64,000 bases of DNA from Neobacillus bataviensis (lineage in GTDB: Bacteria > Bacillota > Bacilli > Bacillales_B > DSM-18226), in assembly GCF_019969725.1 (NCBI RefSeq), contig NZ_JAHXYW010000006.1, positions 186,001 to 250,000 of the forward strand. The letters are read 5' to 3'. Positions 24,685 to 32,895 of this stretch are shown here, piece by piece; the first letter of the stretch is position 1, and the number at the start of each line of letters is the position of its first letter. The notes under the pieces were generated by a model. It did not search any database. It was not told the origin of the DNA and saw nothing but the letters and a program-made list of their open reading frames with translations. A program made the position numbers and the translations under genes.

Positions 24685-24919
24685 ACAATGGCAACTAGCT
24701 GGATAAAGGATAAAGGCACTTGGTACTACCTCAACCAAACAGGGGCAAAGGTAGAAACAGTGGTACTTCCTAAAGTCAACTGATGCAATGGCAATTGGAT
24801 GGTTAAAAGACAATAATAAATGGTACTACCTCGATGGAAATGGAGTAATGGAAACTGGTTGAGTGAAGATCAGTGGAAAGTGGTATTACTTTAATTCTAA
24901 TGGGGTTTGGGTGAAGTAA
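24685..24919 (+). pseudogene. Relic of a cell-wall-binding repeat protein
   Basis: Three decayed repeats of the choline/cell-wall-binding type are readable: TSWIKDKGTWYYLNQTGAK, then AIGWLKDNNKWYYLDGNGV, then VKISGKWYYFNSNGVWVK and TAA at 24917. Between repeats 1 and 2 a 2-base loss shifts the frame (GTGGTAC where GGATGGTAC is expected), and in repeat 3 a TGG has become TGA. The 5' catalytic part is gone. The next 60 bp end in a terminator. This is a C-terminal fragment of a former surface autolysin or binding protein. Confidence 0.85.
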
Positions 24920-24980
24920 TAGGACCATGGACCAAGGACGATTGTGACTAGCAAAAACATCAATAAATGATTTAAATGAA

Positions 24981-25017
24981 AAAATTGGATAGCCAATAAA
25001 AAGGCTATCCAATTTTT
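24981..25017. terminator. Terminator after the wall-binding relic
   Basis: Stem AAATTGGATAGCC / GGCTATCCAATTT with an 8-nt loop, then TT and an AT-rich tail. It is preserved downstream of the dead gene and related to the stem at 27346. Confidence 0.85.
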
Positions 25018-25060
25018 AATTTAAAGGTTCTGTTAAACTTGGTTTTCATACATCTGCATC

Positions 25061-25158
25061 ATGAAGGACATTTTTCTCACTTCCCGGATGAGTTAGGGCA
25101 TTATGAACCCCTTTTTACTGACCATTCTCCTGTTTTAAGGGGCGGCTTTGTCCTTCAT
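25061..25158. repeat. Single reversed copy of the 104-bp family
   Basis: A 98-bp unit bounded by ATGAAGGACA and GTCCTTCAT. On the minus strand it contains GGAGAATGGTCAGTAA and GGGGTTCATAATGCCC, nearly identical to the units of array 3 at 17132-17434 but in the opposite orientation. Confidence 0.9.
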
Positions 25159-25251
25159 CCTCAAAATCAACACGAGGCAAAATCAATATTAAGCTTTAAC
25201 ATAGCCTAGTTAAATATCACATATAAAAATTACCTCGATTGATTCGTTAAA

Positions 25252-25708
25252 TTAATGTTTATTCGAATTATCTTCTAACATTAAAATGCGATTGTTTTGT
25301 TTTAATATAAGTGAATCAGGTGATTTTTTATTTGTTTCAAATAAATCATCTGCTTTTAAGTTCTCGGTTTTAATGTTAATTTCTTGTTCTGTTTTTTTCT
25401 TTAATTCTTCAAATTTTATTTCCATCTCTTTTAATTTTTGAGCATATGAGTCTGCTTCTCTTTTATAAAACTCTGCTTCATACATATATTTTCTTTTTTC
25501 CTCAGGATCAGTTGAAGCTTGGGCCTTTTTATAACTTTCTTCAGCTTTTTGATTCTTCTACTTTACTCATTCCCATAATCCAATCCTTAATATAATCTTT
25601 TATTCTACTAAAAATAAAATCCAGTATTTCTACAGCATACTTCACCAATAATTTTCTAATTACAGGCCAAGCAATCTCAATAAACCACTTCATTAATAAT
25701 TTAAACAC
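25252..25708 (-). pseudogene. Coiled-coil protein gene with a one-base frameshift
   Basis: Two reading frames join into one protein. The first (GTG 25706-25708, AGGGGG ribosome site 9 nt upstream) encodes ~55 residues beginning VFKLLMKWFIEIAWPV and running to VEESK. The second continues AEESYKKAQASTDPEEKRK and on to the stop at 25252. Removing one A from the five-A run at 25546-25550 fuses them into a ~150-residue protein with an amphipathic N-terminus and a long coiled coil (about 65-125). Frame arithmetic agrees: one extra base. It may be a true frameshift, slippage-dependent expression or a sequencing error. The family is not recognised. Confidence 0.7.
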
Positions 25709-25918
25709 TAAAAATTACCCCCTGATATTAATTTTTTCTAGTACTATTTTACTAAAGGGTATATTTTCCTGTAAATAAATAGTTGGTATTAACCTCATTT
25801 GAACCAGGAGGACCTTCCCCTTTGTTTTTGTTTTTTTGGTTATTCCGACTTGACCGATTGGATTAATAATATTATAGTAGTGTTTATTACATATATAGAA
25901 TATTTAAGGGGGAGTATC

Positions 25919-27301
25919 ATGAATACCTTGCTGATTATCATTAATATTGCAGTTTTTCTTCTGATTGTCTTAGGATTGTTTGCGATGCAGAAGAAGCATG
26001 TGTCTTTTTCAAAACGTGTTTTTGCTGCTCTAGGTTTGGGGATTGTTTTTGGATTTATCATTCATTTCATTTATGGGACAACGTCTGATATAACCGTAAA
26101 GTCCATAGATTGGTTTAATATCGTTGGAACAGGGTATGTGAAGCTATTACAAATGGTTGTCATGCCTCTTGTGTTCATTTCGATTGTTGGAGCGTTTACA
26201 AAATTAAAACTGACTAAAAATATCGGAAAAATTAGTTTCCTAGTTATTGGTATTCTTCTTGGAACAACTGCCATTTCTGCGGCGATCGGAATCGGCTCTG
26301 CATTGGGATTTGGCCTGGAAGGAATTCATTTAAGTTCAGGGGAAGCAGAAGCAGCTCGAAATGCTATGTTGGAAGAAAAGGTTGTTGGTGTTAAAGATAT
26401 GACGATTCCGCAACAAATCGTCGAGTTACTTCCAAGTAATCCATTTCAAGATTTAACGGGTGCCCGTCCAACCTCTACCATCGCTGTCGTTATTTTTGCC
26501 GCGATTGTGGGTATGGCGTACCTTGGCGTAAAGAGAAAGGATCCGGAACACGGAGAATTTTTTGCTAAAATTATTGATACTTTTTATGCTATTATCATGC
26601 GTGTCGTAACTCTTATCCTTCGTTTAACGCCATATGGTGTCCTTGCTTTAATTACAAAAGTGATGGCAACGAGTGATTATGAAGCAATTGCGAAATTAGG
26701 TAAGTTTGTGATTGCATCCTATGTGGCTTTAATTGCGATGTTTATCGTCCATCTGTTGCTTTTATTACTAGCAAAATTAAGTCCTGTAAATTATGTGAAA
26801 AAAGCGTTGCCGGCATTAACATTTGCCTTTACATCGCGTACAAGTGCAGGAACATTACCATTGAATATTAAAACACAAACAAAAGACTTTGGTGTATCGG
26901 AAGGGATTGCGAACTTCGCGGCATCTTTCGGACTTTCCATCGGCCAAAACGGATGTGCCGGTATTTACCCTGCAATGTTAGCCGTCATGGTGGCGCCTTC
27001 TGCAGGCATCGATCCAGCAAGCCCATCGTTTATTATTACGCTTATTTTGGTGGTGGCCATTAGTTCCTTTGGCGTTGCTGGTGTTGGCGGCGGAGCGACC
27101 TTTGCTGCATTGATCGTTTTATCTGTATTAAACCTTCCAATTGCTATCGTTGGGCTATTGATTTCTGTTGAGCCATTAATTGATATGGGACGTACAGCCT
27201 TGAATGTCAGCGGAAGCATGACAGCTGGAGTGCTGACTGGTAAGATTACGGGTGAATTGGAAAATGAGGTTTACCAACAGACGAGAGTGATAGAGGCATA
27301 A
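25919..27301 (+). CDS. L-cystine/dicarboxylate-type symporter, TcyP-like
   Basis: A 460-residue DAACS-family transporter with eight or more membrane helices. The conserved YVKLLQMVVMPLVFISIV, the serine-rich re-entrant segment TFAFTSRTSAGTLP, GLSIGQNGCAGIYPAML and SVEPLIDMGRTALNVSGS are present. These match the TcyP/YhcL branch, which imports L-cystine by cation symport, better than the GltT branch (compare 62188). ATG 25919 has GGGGGAG 4 nt upstream, excluding the 40 extra residues of the longer reading. It is monocistronic with its own terminator. Confidence 0.85.
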   Translation: MNTLLIIINIAVFLLIVLGLFAMQKKHVSFSKRVFAALGLGIVFGFIIHFIYGTTSDITVKSIDWFNIVGTGYVKLLQMVVMPLVFISIVGAFTKLKLTKNIGKISFLVIGILLGTTAISAAIGIGSALGFGLEGIHLSSGEAEAARNAMLEEKVVGVKDMTIPQQIVELLPSNPFQDLTGARPTSTIAVVIFAAIVGMAYLGVKRKDPEHGEFFAKIIDTFYAIIMRVVTLILRLTPYGVLALITKVMATSDYEAIAKLGKFVIASYVALIAMFIVHLLLLLLAKLSPVNYVKKALPALTFAFTSRTSAGTLPLNIKTQTKDFGVSEGIANFAASFGLSIGQNGCAGIYPAMLAVMVAPSAGIDPASPSFIITLILVVAISSFGVAGVGGGATFAALIVLSVLNLPIAIVGLLISVEPLIDMGRTALNVSGSMTAGVLTGKITGELENEVYQQTRVIEA

Positions 27302-27345
27302 AAAGGGAATTTCCTAATTAGTAAGATTAATAAAAACAATGTGCT

Positions 27346-27379
27346 GGATAGCCTTATAAGAGGGCTATCCTGCTTTTTT
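27346..27379 (+). terminator. Terminator of the TcyP-like gene
   Basis: Stem GGATAGCC / GGCTATCC with a 9-nt loop, then TGCTTTTTTATTTT. Confidence 0.9.
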
Positions 27380-27412
27380 ATTTTACCAAGTATAAAACAT
27401 CTCTTTTTCTAC

Positions 27413-28231
27413 TTATCTCTTTTTCTTATTAGATGAATTGTTGTTATATTTTTTGATGAATTTGTCTATGACCTTCGGTAAGGAATTTTTGTGGTTTACA
27501 AGAAAATAGTACAGGGCTTCGCTTTCCTTTTTTGATACCGCCCATTCTTCGGGGATGGATTGAATAACTTCATAGATTAATTTGTTTGGAATGGAGATAA
27601 TTTTTTCTACATATGATGTAAAATCTTCTTTATTGAGAATAGAGAAAATCCATTGGTAAGATTCTTGGTATTTCATATTATATTTTTGTTTCTGACGAAG
27701 CGTTTTTGGAGACCATTTGTATCCGCCCGGAAAACATTTTCCATGATCGATCATGTGGAAATAATAGCTGCCGTCACTAAGACGTTCCAAAAGCCAATTG
27801 CTCATAGTTCGATCGGAATTATACACCCATTGATCGAATACCGCCATTGCGGCAAGCATATCTTGATTTTTCACTTCCGTCTTGGATGGAAGTGTTTCTA
27901 GTTCTTTTAAGACAATACTGTTTTCGATGAATAAACACGCATACTGGCATCCTGGTCTGAATTTGTATATTTTGGATTGTAATTCAGGGTTTTTCTTTAT
28001 GAATTCATCTGGGATGTATACTAGCTCGAAGGGGACAACGGGAAGGGCAAGGAGTGTTGCGAGTTGAGCTGCCACAAACTCATTTACTGCTTCTTTTGCT
28101 CTCTTTCTTGTAGTGCCGTTCCATTTCACTACATATTTTTTACCGTCGTTAAAAAGAATGACATGTGCCGTACCACCTCTTAATGTTTGTACGAACTTAA
28201 CCGGATATTTCAACAGTCCCATCGATTCCAT
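27413..28231 (-). CDS. HipA-like kinase family protein
   Basis: A 272-residue protein resembling the HipA-like kinase (HipA_2) family of Firmicutes. It shows LRGGTAHVILFNDGKKYVVK at the N-terminus (nucleotide loop and lysine), NEFVAAQLATLLALPVVPF, DQWVYNSDRTMSNWL (catalytic loop, Asp and Asn) and HMIDHGKCF (metal-binding Asp). No HipB-type antitoxin is adjacent, so it is probably not a classical toxin pair. The ATG at 28231 has GGAGG 8 nt upstream. It has a basic C-terminal tail (NNSSNKKKR). The substrate is unknown. Confidence 0.75.
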   Translation of the reverse strand: MESMGLLKYPVKFVQTLRGGTAHVILFNDGKKYVVKWNGTTRKRAKEAVNEFVAAQLATLLALPVVPFELVYIPDEFIKKNPELQSKIYKFRPGCQYACLFIENSIVLKELETLPSKTEVKNQDMLAAMAVFDQWVYNSDRTMSNWLLERLSDGSYYFHMIDHGKCFPGGYKWSPKTLRQKQKYNMKYQESYQWIFSILNKEDFTSYVEKIISIPNKLIYEVIQSIPEEWAVSKKESEALYYFLVNHKNSLPKVIDKFIKKYNNNSSNKKKR

Positions 28232-28363
28232 GTTAATTACCTCCATTATTGTTTTTTATAATTACAGTAAATTAAAAGAAGATAACATTGGAATTGGACA
28301 AACGCATATTTTTTACGTATTTTTGTGAAAGTCTTCATTATTATCCGTATGTGCGAACACCAA

Positions 28364-28407
28364 ATATAACAAGAAAGCACCGTTTATGCGGTGCTTTCTT
28401 GTTATAT
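28364..28407. terminator. Perfect 19-bp hairpin
   Basis: ATATAACAAGAAAGCACCG and its exact complement flank the 6-nt loop TTTATG. T-rich runs are within the stem rather than after it. It lies between the start of the HipA-like gene and the end of the methyltransferase gene, in a gap with only a 22-codon coding-like scrap at 28416-28483. Confidence 0.7.
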
Positions 28408-28491
28408 CTAAAAAAGGCGCTATGACGGTCTGCCGACACTGCTGGAAATTCAAGAGCAGTTAGCTGAATCCGCTAAATCATAATTTTTGCG

Positions 28492-28530
28492 ATAAAAAAA
28501 GGGGGGCTTCGATATTCTTTTGAAACCCCT
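28492..28530 (-). terminator. Terminator of the methyltransferase gene
   Basis: On the minus strand GGGGTTTC / GAAGCCCC pairs around a 12-nt loop and is followed by CCTTTTTTT. It lies 20 bp after the methyltransferase stop. Confidence 0.75.
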
Positions 28531-28550
28531 AACTCTAGTTATGGGGATAC

Positions 28551-29327
28551 TCATTTCCTTCCCCTCAAAATCACTGCATTTCCTAATACTTTTTTGTTCA
28601 ATAAGAGCTTCGGCAATTTCATGGCTTTATCCAGCTTGTAGCTATTCAATTCAGATACACCATGATTCTTTAAGTCATTTAAGAGCTCTTCCCCAAATAT
28701 TTTTTCATCCATAAACAAATCTAAGAAGACAAATTCACCACCAGGTTTTAACACTCTTAATGCCTCTTTGATAACTTCTGTTTTATCTCTTCTATCCTTT
28801 ACCTCATGAAAGGTGAGACAACTGACAATGATTTCAAATTCATCATTATTAAAGGGGAGTTCTGCAGCACTTGCTTTCAGAAAATCAATCCGATCAGCGA
28901 CCCCTTCAATTTCAGCATTTTGTTGGCATTGAGCCTTCGTATATTCCCAATTTCCGCCCCAATAATCAATTCCAGTTAAAAGGGACTCCGGAAAAGCCTT
29001 TGCTAGTTTAATAATCAGTGAACCACTGCCTGTTCCGATATCTAGTATTTTTCCTCTTCCATCCCCATTCACTTTGGCCAAAATTAAATCATGGATTTTT
29101 GACTGATAATTTCCCCCAAATACGGCGAATTGGTAAACAGAATAAGAAAGGATAAAGGCTATATAAATAAAAGGCAACGCTAAAATTCCTGAAAGGACTC
29201 GCAAATATAAATTCACAGGTAATAATGTTACTAAAAGAAGCAGGAGTGAAATTCCCAGAAAAATAACTAGTTTGTAAATTCGAATCCAGGTTTGATATTT
29301 AGGTTTTGTTTCCAAGTTATCTGCCAT
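28551..29327 (-). CDS. Membrane-anchored class I SAM-dependent methyltransferase
   Basis: A 258-residue protein. Two hydrophobic helices at about residues 17-38 and 41-68 anchor it. A Rossmann methyltransferase domain follows, with motif I ILDIGTGSGSLIIKLAK, TGIDYWGGNWEYTKAQC, the post-I acidic region and ALRVLKPGGEFVFLD. The substrate is unknown. The ribosome site is weak (TTAGG just before ATG). The promoter region contains a ~45-bp block shared with the racemase gene at 37451. Confidence 0.82.
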   Translation of the reverse strand: MADNLETKPKYQTWIRIYKLVIFLGISLLLLLVTLLPVNLYLRVLSGILALPFIYIAFILSYSVYQFAVFGGNYQSKIHDLILAKVNGDGRGKILDIGTGSGSLIIKLAKAFPESLLTGIDYWGGNWEYTKAQCQQNAEIEGVADRIDFLKASAAELPFNNDEFEIIVSCLTFHEVKDRRDKTEVIKEALRVLKPGGEFVFLDLFMDEKIFGEELLNDLKNHGVSELNSYKLDKAMKLPKLLLNKKVLGNAVILRGRK

Positions 29328-29345
29328 CCTAAATTAATCTATTTA

Positions 29346-29390
29346 TTAACTAATCTAATCATACACCGTACAGTGCATCATTTACAGAGG
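29346..29390 (-). promoter_or_regulatory. Block shared with 37474-37520
   Basis: Read on the + strand the block runs from TTAACTAATCTAATC through CACCGTACAGTGCATCATTTA. The same sequence, with a 4-bp insertion and a few changes, lies just upstream of the racemase gene at 37474. Both copies sit 20-65 bp upstream of a minus-strand start codon. CACCGTACAGTG is a near-palindrome (10 of 12), so this may be a common operator or promoter module. Confidence 0.5.
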
Positions 29391-29398
29391 AAGACAAT

Positions 29399-29453
29399 GG
29401 GGACGGTTCCTACGGTGGGAACTAACATCATCATAAACCATGAGAACCGTCCC
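29399..29453. repeat. REP-like hairpin, copy 6
   Basis: Arms GGGGACGGTTC and GAGAACCGTCCC with an inner CCTACGG / accessory region, then TGTG. The loop is about 30 nt, the longest of the full copies. It lies between the divergent methyltransferase and IclR regulator genes. Confidence 0.85.
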
Positions 29454-29510
29454 TGTGTATTCTGTGGGTTCGCATTTAAAATATTTTATCTGAATTTTTA
29501 AAAAAGAATG

Positions 29511-29583
29511 TTGCAAGGAATAAAGACCTATAGTAACATTATAGATGTAAATCATATATATGATTTAACATCACATATGTGAT
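29511..29583 (+). promoter_or_regulatory. iclR promoter with two operator palindromes
   Basis: A promoter-like TTGCAA (29511-29516), 17 nt, TAACAT (29534-29539) is followed by two perfect palindromes: AAATCATATATATGATTT at 29549-29566 and ATCACATATGTGAT at 29570-29583. Sites overlapping the start of transcription suggest autorepression by the IclR protein. Confidence 0.65.
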
Positions 29584-29599
29584 TTGGGGAGGAAAAAGG

Positions 29600-30352
29600 A
29601 TGTCTGTAAAGTCAGCGGAACGTGTGTTAAGAGTTTTTGAGTTGCTAGCCCAGTATCCAGGGGGATTAACGATAAAGGAAATTAGTGAAACACTTTCCTT
29701 TCCGCAAAGCAGCACCTCTGGCTTGATCGAAACATTGTTTAAAAACAGCTACCTGACAACGGATGAATTTAGAAAATACAAACTTGGACCCAAGCTCATT
29801 CAGCTTGGCAGTGTAGCCATGGATTCCTTAGAAATCTCTGCACAAGGAACTCCTTATCTAAAACAGTTAATGGAAGAGGTTCAGGAAACCGTATTTATGG
29901 CAGAGCTTCACCATTCTGAACTGGCGTATCTGGTGAAAATCAATAGTAATCGGTCCATCCGAACGACAGCCGAACCTGGAAAAAGCAAGCCTTTGTACTG
30001 CACGGGTTTGGGAAAAGCCTTTTTAACCTTTCTTCCTCAAAAAAGAAGAGAAGAAATTTTAAATGGGCTAAAGCTTGAGCCAATTACTCAAAAGACAATC
30101 ACCAATAAAGAAGCGCTTGTGGAGCAGTTAGAAGTATTTGCTGCACTAGGTTATTCCATTGATGATGAAGAGAATGAAGAAGGACTGTACTGTCTTGCTG
30201 CACCTGTATATGGGGTAGACCATACCATTCAGGCTGCGATCAGTGTAGCAGGGCCGAAAGAAAGAATGTTGAAACAAAAAGAAAGTATCGTTGAGAAGCT
30301 GCTTGATACAGCTGGGAAAATATCAACTAGTATCGGATACGGACCCATCTAA
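29600..30352 (+). CDS. IclR-family regulator of the galactonate locus
   Basis: A 250-residue regulator. The N-terminal winged helix (residues 1-~65) has SAERVLRVFELLAQYPGGLT and FPQSSTSGLIETL. The C-terminal effector domain has TVFMAELHHSELAYLVKI, LYCTGLGKAFLTFLP and the IclR signature region GYSIDDEENEEGLYCLAAPV. ATG 29600 has GGAGG 7 nt upstream, so the reading from 29579 is too long. It is followed by the D-galactonate genes in the same direction, so it probably responds to galactonate or KDGal; this is inference from context. Confidence 0.88.
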   Translation: MSVKSAERVLRVFELLAQYPGGLTIKEISETLSFPQSSTSGLIETLFKNSYLTTDEFRKYKLGPKLIQLGSVAMDSLEISAQGTPYLKQLMEEVQETVFMAELHHSELAYLVKINSNRSIRTTAEPGKSKPLYCTGLGKAFLTFLPQKRREEILNGLKLEPITQKTITNKEALVEQLEVFAALGYSIDDEENEEGLYCLAAPVYGVDHTIQAAISVAGPKERMLKQKESIVEKLLDTAGKISTSIGYGPI

Positions 30353-30390
30353 ATCAGACTTTAAATCGGTTTAGTTTATTTTTGCAAAAA

Positions 30391-30405
30391 ATGAAAACGG
30401 TTACC
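30391..30405 (+). promoter_or_regulatory. Upstream cre site
   Basis: ATGAAAACGGTTACC fits the CcpA-binding cre consensus except for the last base. It lies 180 bp before the solute-binding protein gene, with a second, perfect cre at the promoter. Confidence 0.55.
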
Positions 30406-30488
30406 TTTTGAAAATTCCTAGACTAATTTCAATTTGAAAAAAAGTTTACTAAACATTTGATTATGAAAAAATATTTTTCCGAAAATTG

Positions 30489-30530
30489 TTGTAATTCAAA
30501 AATTTCTATCATATAATGAAAACGTTATCA
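30489..30530 (+). promoter_or_regulatory. Galactonate operon promoter with overlapping cre
   Basis: TTGTAA (30489-30494), 17 nt, TATAAT (30512-30517). The perfect cre TGAAAACGTTATCA (30517-30530) begins on the last base of the -10 box, so CcpA binding would block transcription directly when preferred sugars are present. Confidence 0.8.
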
Positions 30531-30570
30531 AATTTTGTAATTTTTAGTCTATTTATAGAGGGGGAAGATT

Positions 30571-31893
30571 ATGAAAAAGAGTTTCGTAGGTTTTAAGAAA
30601 GCTGCTGGTTACCTTGCATTAGCGGTTGGAATTAGTTCTTCATTAGTGGGCTGTAGTTCTGGATCAGATACATCATCAGGATCTAGCTCAACAGGCAAGA
30701 CGGAGAAAAAGGTAGAGGAAATTCGCGTAGTTGCTGCGAACCATCCATGGACAGAATCTATTAAAGCCTTATTGCCAGAGTTTGAAAAAGAAACTGGTAT
30801 TAAAGTAAAAGTTGATAGCTACTTTGAAGACCAGCTAACACAAAAAACGGCAGTAGAGTTTGCATCTAACTCAAAGAACATTGACGTGGTTATGTTCCGT
30901 CCACTTCAAGACGGTAAGATGTTCCATAAGAGCGGCTACTTTGCTGATATGACTGATTATGTAGGTAAAGAGAAGGGGTACACAGATGATTTCATTCCTT
31001 CTTCCCTTGGAAGTGTTAAGGATGGAGAAAAGGTATTTGGTTTACCACTTGTAACCGAGACAGAAGTTCTCTACTACCGTAAGGATCTTTTAGAAAAAGC
31101 CGGCATTGAGGTTCCAAAAACCCTTGACGAGCTTGAAGTGGCAGCGAAGAAATTAAATGATCCGGCTAATGGAGTTTCTGGATTTGTAGCACGTGGAAAG
31201 CGCGCTGCAGCGGTTACTCAGTTCTCCAGCTTCTTGTATGGCTTTGGCGGGGACTTCATGAAGGATGGAAAGTCTGCTCTTACATCACCTGAAGCAATTG
31301 AAGCGTTTAACTATTATGGCAACCTTTTAAACAAATACGGTCCTAAAGGGACATTAAATATGAGCTGGCCAGAAGCGATGGCTGTATTCACACAAGGTAA
31401 AGCAGCATTCTACACAGATGCTTCCTCTTTATTCACGAATGCAACAGATGCTTCTAAATCAACTGTAGCTGACAAGGTAGGATTTGCTCCATTCCCAGCT
31501 GGTCCAAATGGAACTAAGCCTTACGTTGTTACTTCTTGGGCACTTGGTATCGGTGCTAACTCTGAAAAGAAAGATGCCGCTTGGAAGTTTATTAAATGGG
31601 TAGAAAGTAAAGAGATGGTTGCGAAGCTTCAAGCTGAAGGAAACCCTGGTGCACGTATTTCTGTTTGGAACTCTCCAGAAGGAACGGCAAAATTCCCTAA
31701 GGATTTAGCAGCAGCGATTGCTGAAAACGGGAAGTCAGGTACACCTTATGACCGTCCAGTTGTAATCAACGTAGGAAATGCACGCGACACTATTGGTGAT
31801 GTCATCCTTGCAGCTATTGAAGGAAAAGACGTCAAGGCAGCTGCTGGAAAAGCAGATGGAGAATTCCAAAAGATCCTTGACAGCGAGAAATAA
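30571..31893 (+). CDS. ABC-transporter solute-binding lipoprotein (probable galactonate)
   Basis: A 440-residue lipoprotein. Its signal peptide ends in the lipobox SSLVGC, lipidated at Cys28, followed by a Ser/Gly/Thr-rich linker. The rest is a family 1 extracellular solute-binding protein, with VVAANHPWTESIKALLPEFE at the start of the fold and FWxxW-like ITSWALGIGANSEKKDAAWK near the end. It captures substrate at the outer face of the membrane for the two permeases downstream. D-galactonate is inferred from the downstream dgo-type enzymes. The start follows GAGGGGGAAGATT. A hairpin separates it from the permeases. Confidence 0.88.
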   Translation: MKKSFVGFKKAAGYLALAVGISSSLVGCSSGSDTSSGSSSTGKTEKKVEEIRVVAANHPWTESIKALLPEFEKETGIKVKVDSYFEDQLTQKTAVEFASNSKNIDVVMFRPLQDGKMFHKSGYFADMTDYVGKEKGYTDDFIPSSLGSVKDGEKVFGLPLVTETEVLYYRKDLLEKAGIEVPKTLDELEVAAKKLNDPANGVSGFVARGKRAAAVTQFSSFLYGFGGDFMKDGKSALTSPEAIEAFNYYGNLLNKYGPKGTLNMSWPEAMAVFTQGKAAFYTDASSLFTNATDASKSTVADKVGFAPFPAGPNGTKPYVVTSWALGIGANSEKKDAAWKFIKWVESKEMVAKLQAEGNPGARISVWNSPEGTAKFPKDLAAAIAENGKSGTPYDRPVVINVGNARDTIGDVILAAIEGKDVKAAAGKADGEFQKILDSEK

Positions 31894-31916
31894 GAAATTG
31901 ATTTAACCTAATTCTT

Positions 31917-31974
31917 AACGGCTTTCGGTTAGCAATCTGGGTTTGATTTACCGGAGGGCTCTCGAAGGCCGTTT
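31917..31974 (+). other. Intercistronic hairpin after the binding protein
   Basis: CGGCTTTCG (31919-31927) and CGAAGGCCG (31964-31972) pair with one G-U, enclosing an inner GGTTAGC...TTTACC region. There is no T-run. Such hairpins between a binding-protein gene and its permeases usually protect the upstream mRNA. Confidence 0.5.
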
Positions 31975-32016
31975 GTTTTACAAGCAGTAAACAACTGGTA
32001 AGGAGGAGCAGAAGAA

Positions 32017-32895
32017 ATGACAAACTGGATTGATCGTAACATCAAGTGGGTTTTTACAATGCCAGCTGTGATTTTTGTAGGACTCATGATGGTTATGCCT
32101 GTGGGATATACCTTTTGGCTGAGTTTCCATGATTGGAATATGTCGAACGTTACGCCCCCATTATGGGTAGCGTTACAAAATTATACAGAACTTTTTCATG
32201 ATGAACTTTTTCTAAAATCCTTGAAACTGATGTTTTACTTTACGATTGCATCTGTAGCCATTGAAACGGTGTTGGGTGTGGGTCTTGCCATCCTGATGAA
32301 CCAAAATATCGTCGGTAAAGGACTAGTAAAAACACTATTTCTATTGCCGATGGTGGCGACTCCAGTTGCTGTAGGTTTAATTTGGGTGCTTATTTACGAG
32401 CCAAACATCGGGATTGCGAACGTCTTTTTACAAAAATTAGGGATTCCGGGCCAAGAATGGTTAACGTCACAGAACCTCGTTATGCCTTCGTTAATCTTCA
32501 TTGATGTTTGGGAATGGACGCCGATGATTGCTTTAATCGTACTGGCTGGACTCGTCTCTCTTCCAAAGGATCCGTATGAAGCGGCGATGATCGATGGAGC
32601 AAACACCTGGCAATCGTTTAGCAAAATTACGCTTCCATTATTAAAGCCAACACTTTACTCAGCTATTTTACTTCGAATGATTGATGCGTTAAAAACCTTT
32701 GATATTATTTATGCGACCACCCAAGGTGGACCAGGTACATCGTCACAAACGATTAATATTTACGGGTATGTTTTAGGCTTCCAATATTTTAAAATTGGTC
32801 AGGCTTCTGCACTACTTATGGTATTTTTCGTCATTGTCCTATCTATCAGTATTTTTACCATATTATTACGTAAAAGAGCGGGGGTTAACCTATGA
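32017..32895 (+). CDS. ABC-transporter permease, MalF-type
   Basis: A 292-residue inner-membrane subunit with six hydrophobic segments. The EAA loop near residues 185-205 (YEAAMIDGANTWQSFSKITLPLLKP) couples to the ATPase. It starts MTNWIDRNIKWVFTMPAVIF after AAGGAGGAGCAGAAGAA. It overlaps the next permease gene by four bases (ATGA), so the two are translationally coupled. No ATP-binding subunit is encoded in the locus, so a shared MsmX-type ATPase is likely. Confidence 0.9.
   Translation: MTNWIDRNIKWVFTMPAVIFVGLMMVMPVGYTFWLSFHDWNMSNVTPPLWVALQNYTELFHDELFLKSLKLMFYFTIASVAIETVLGVGLAILMNQNIVGKGLVKTLFLLPMVATPVAVGLIWVLIYEPNIGIANVFLQKLGIPGQEWLTSQNLVMPSLIFIDVWEWTPMIALIVLAGLVSLPKDPYEAAMIDGANTWQSFSKITLPLLKPTLYSAILLRMIDALKTFDIIYATTQGGPGTSSQTINIYGYVLGFQYFKIGQASALLMVFFVIVLSISIFTILLRKRAGVNL

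Noticed and set aside
27413..28231. HipBA toxin-antitoxin system
   Set aside because: The kinase is of the small HipA-like type and no HipB-like DNA-binding gene is next to it.
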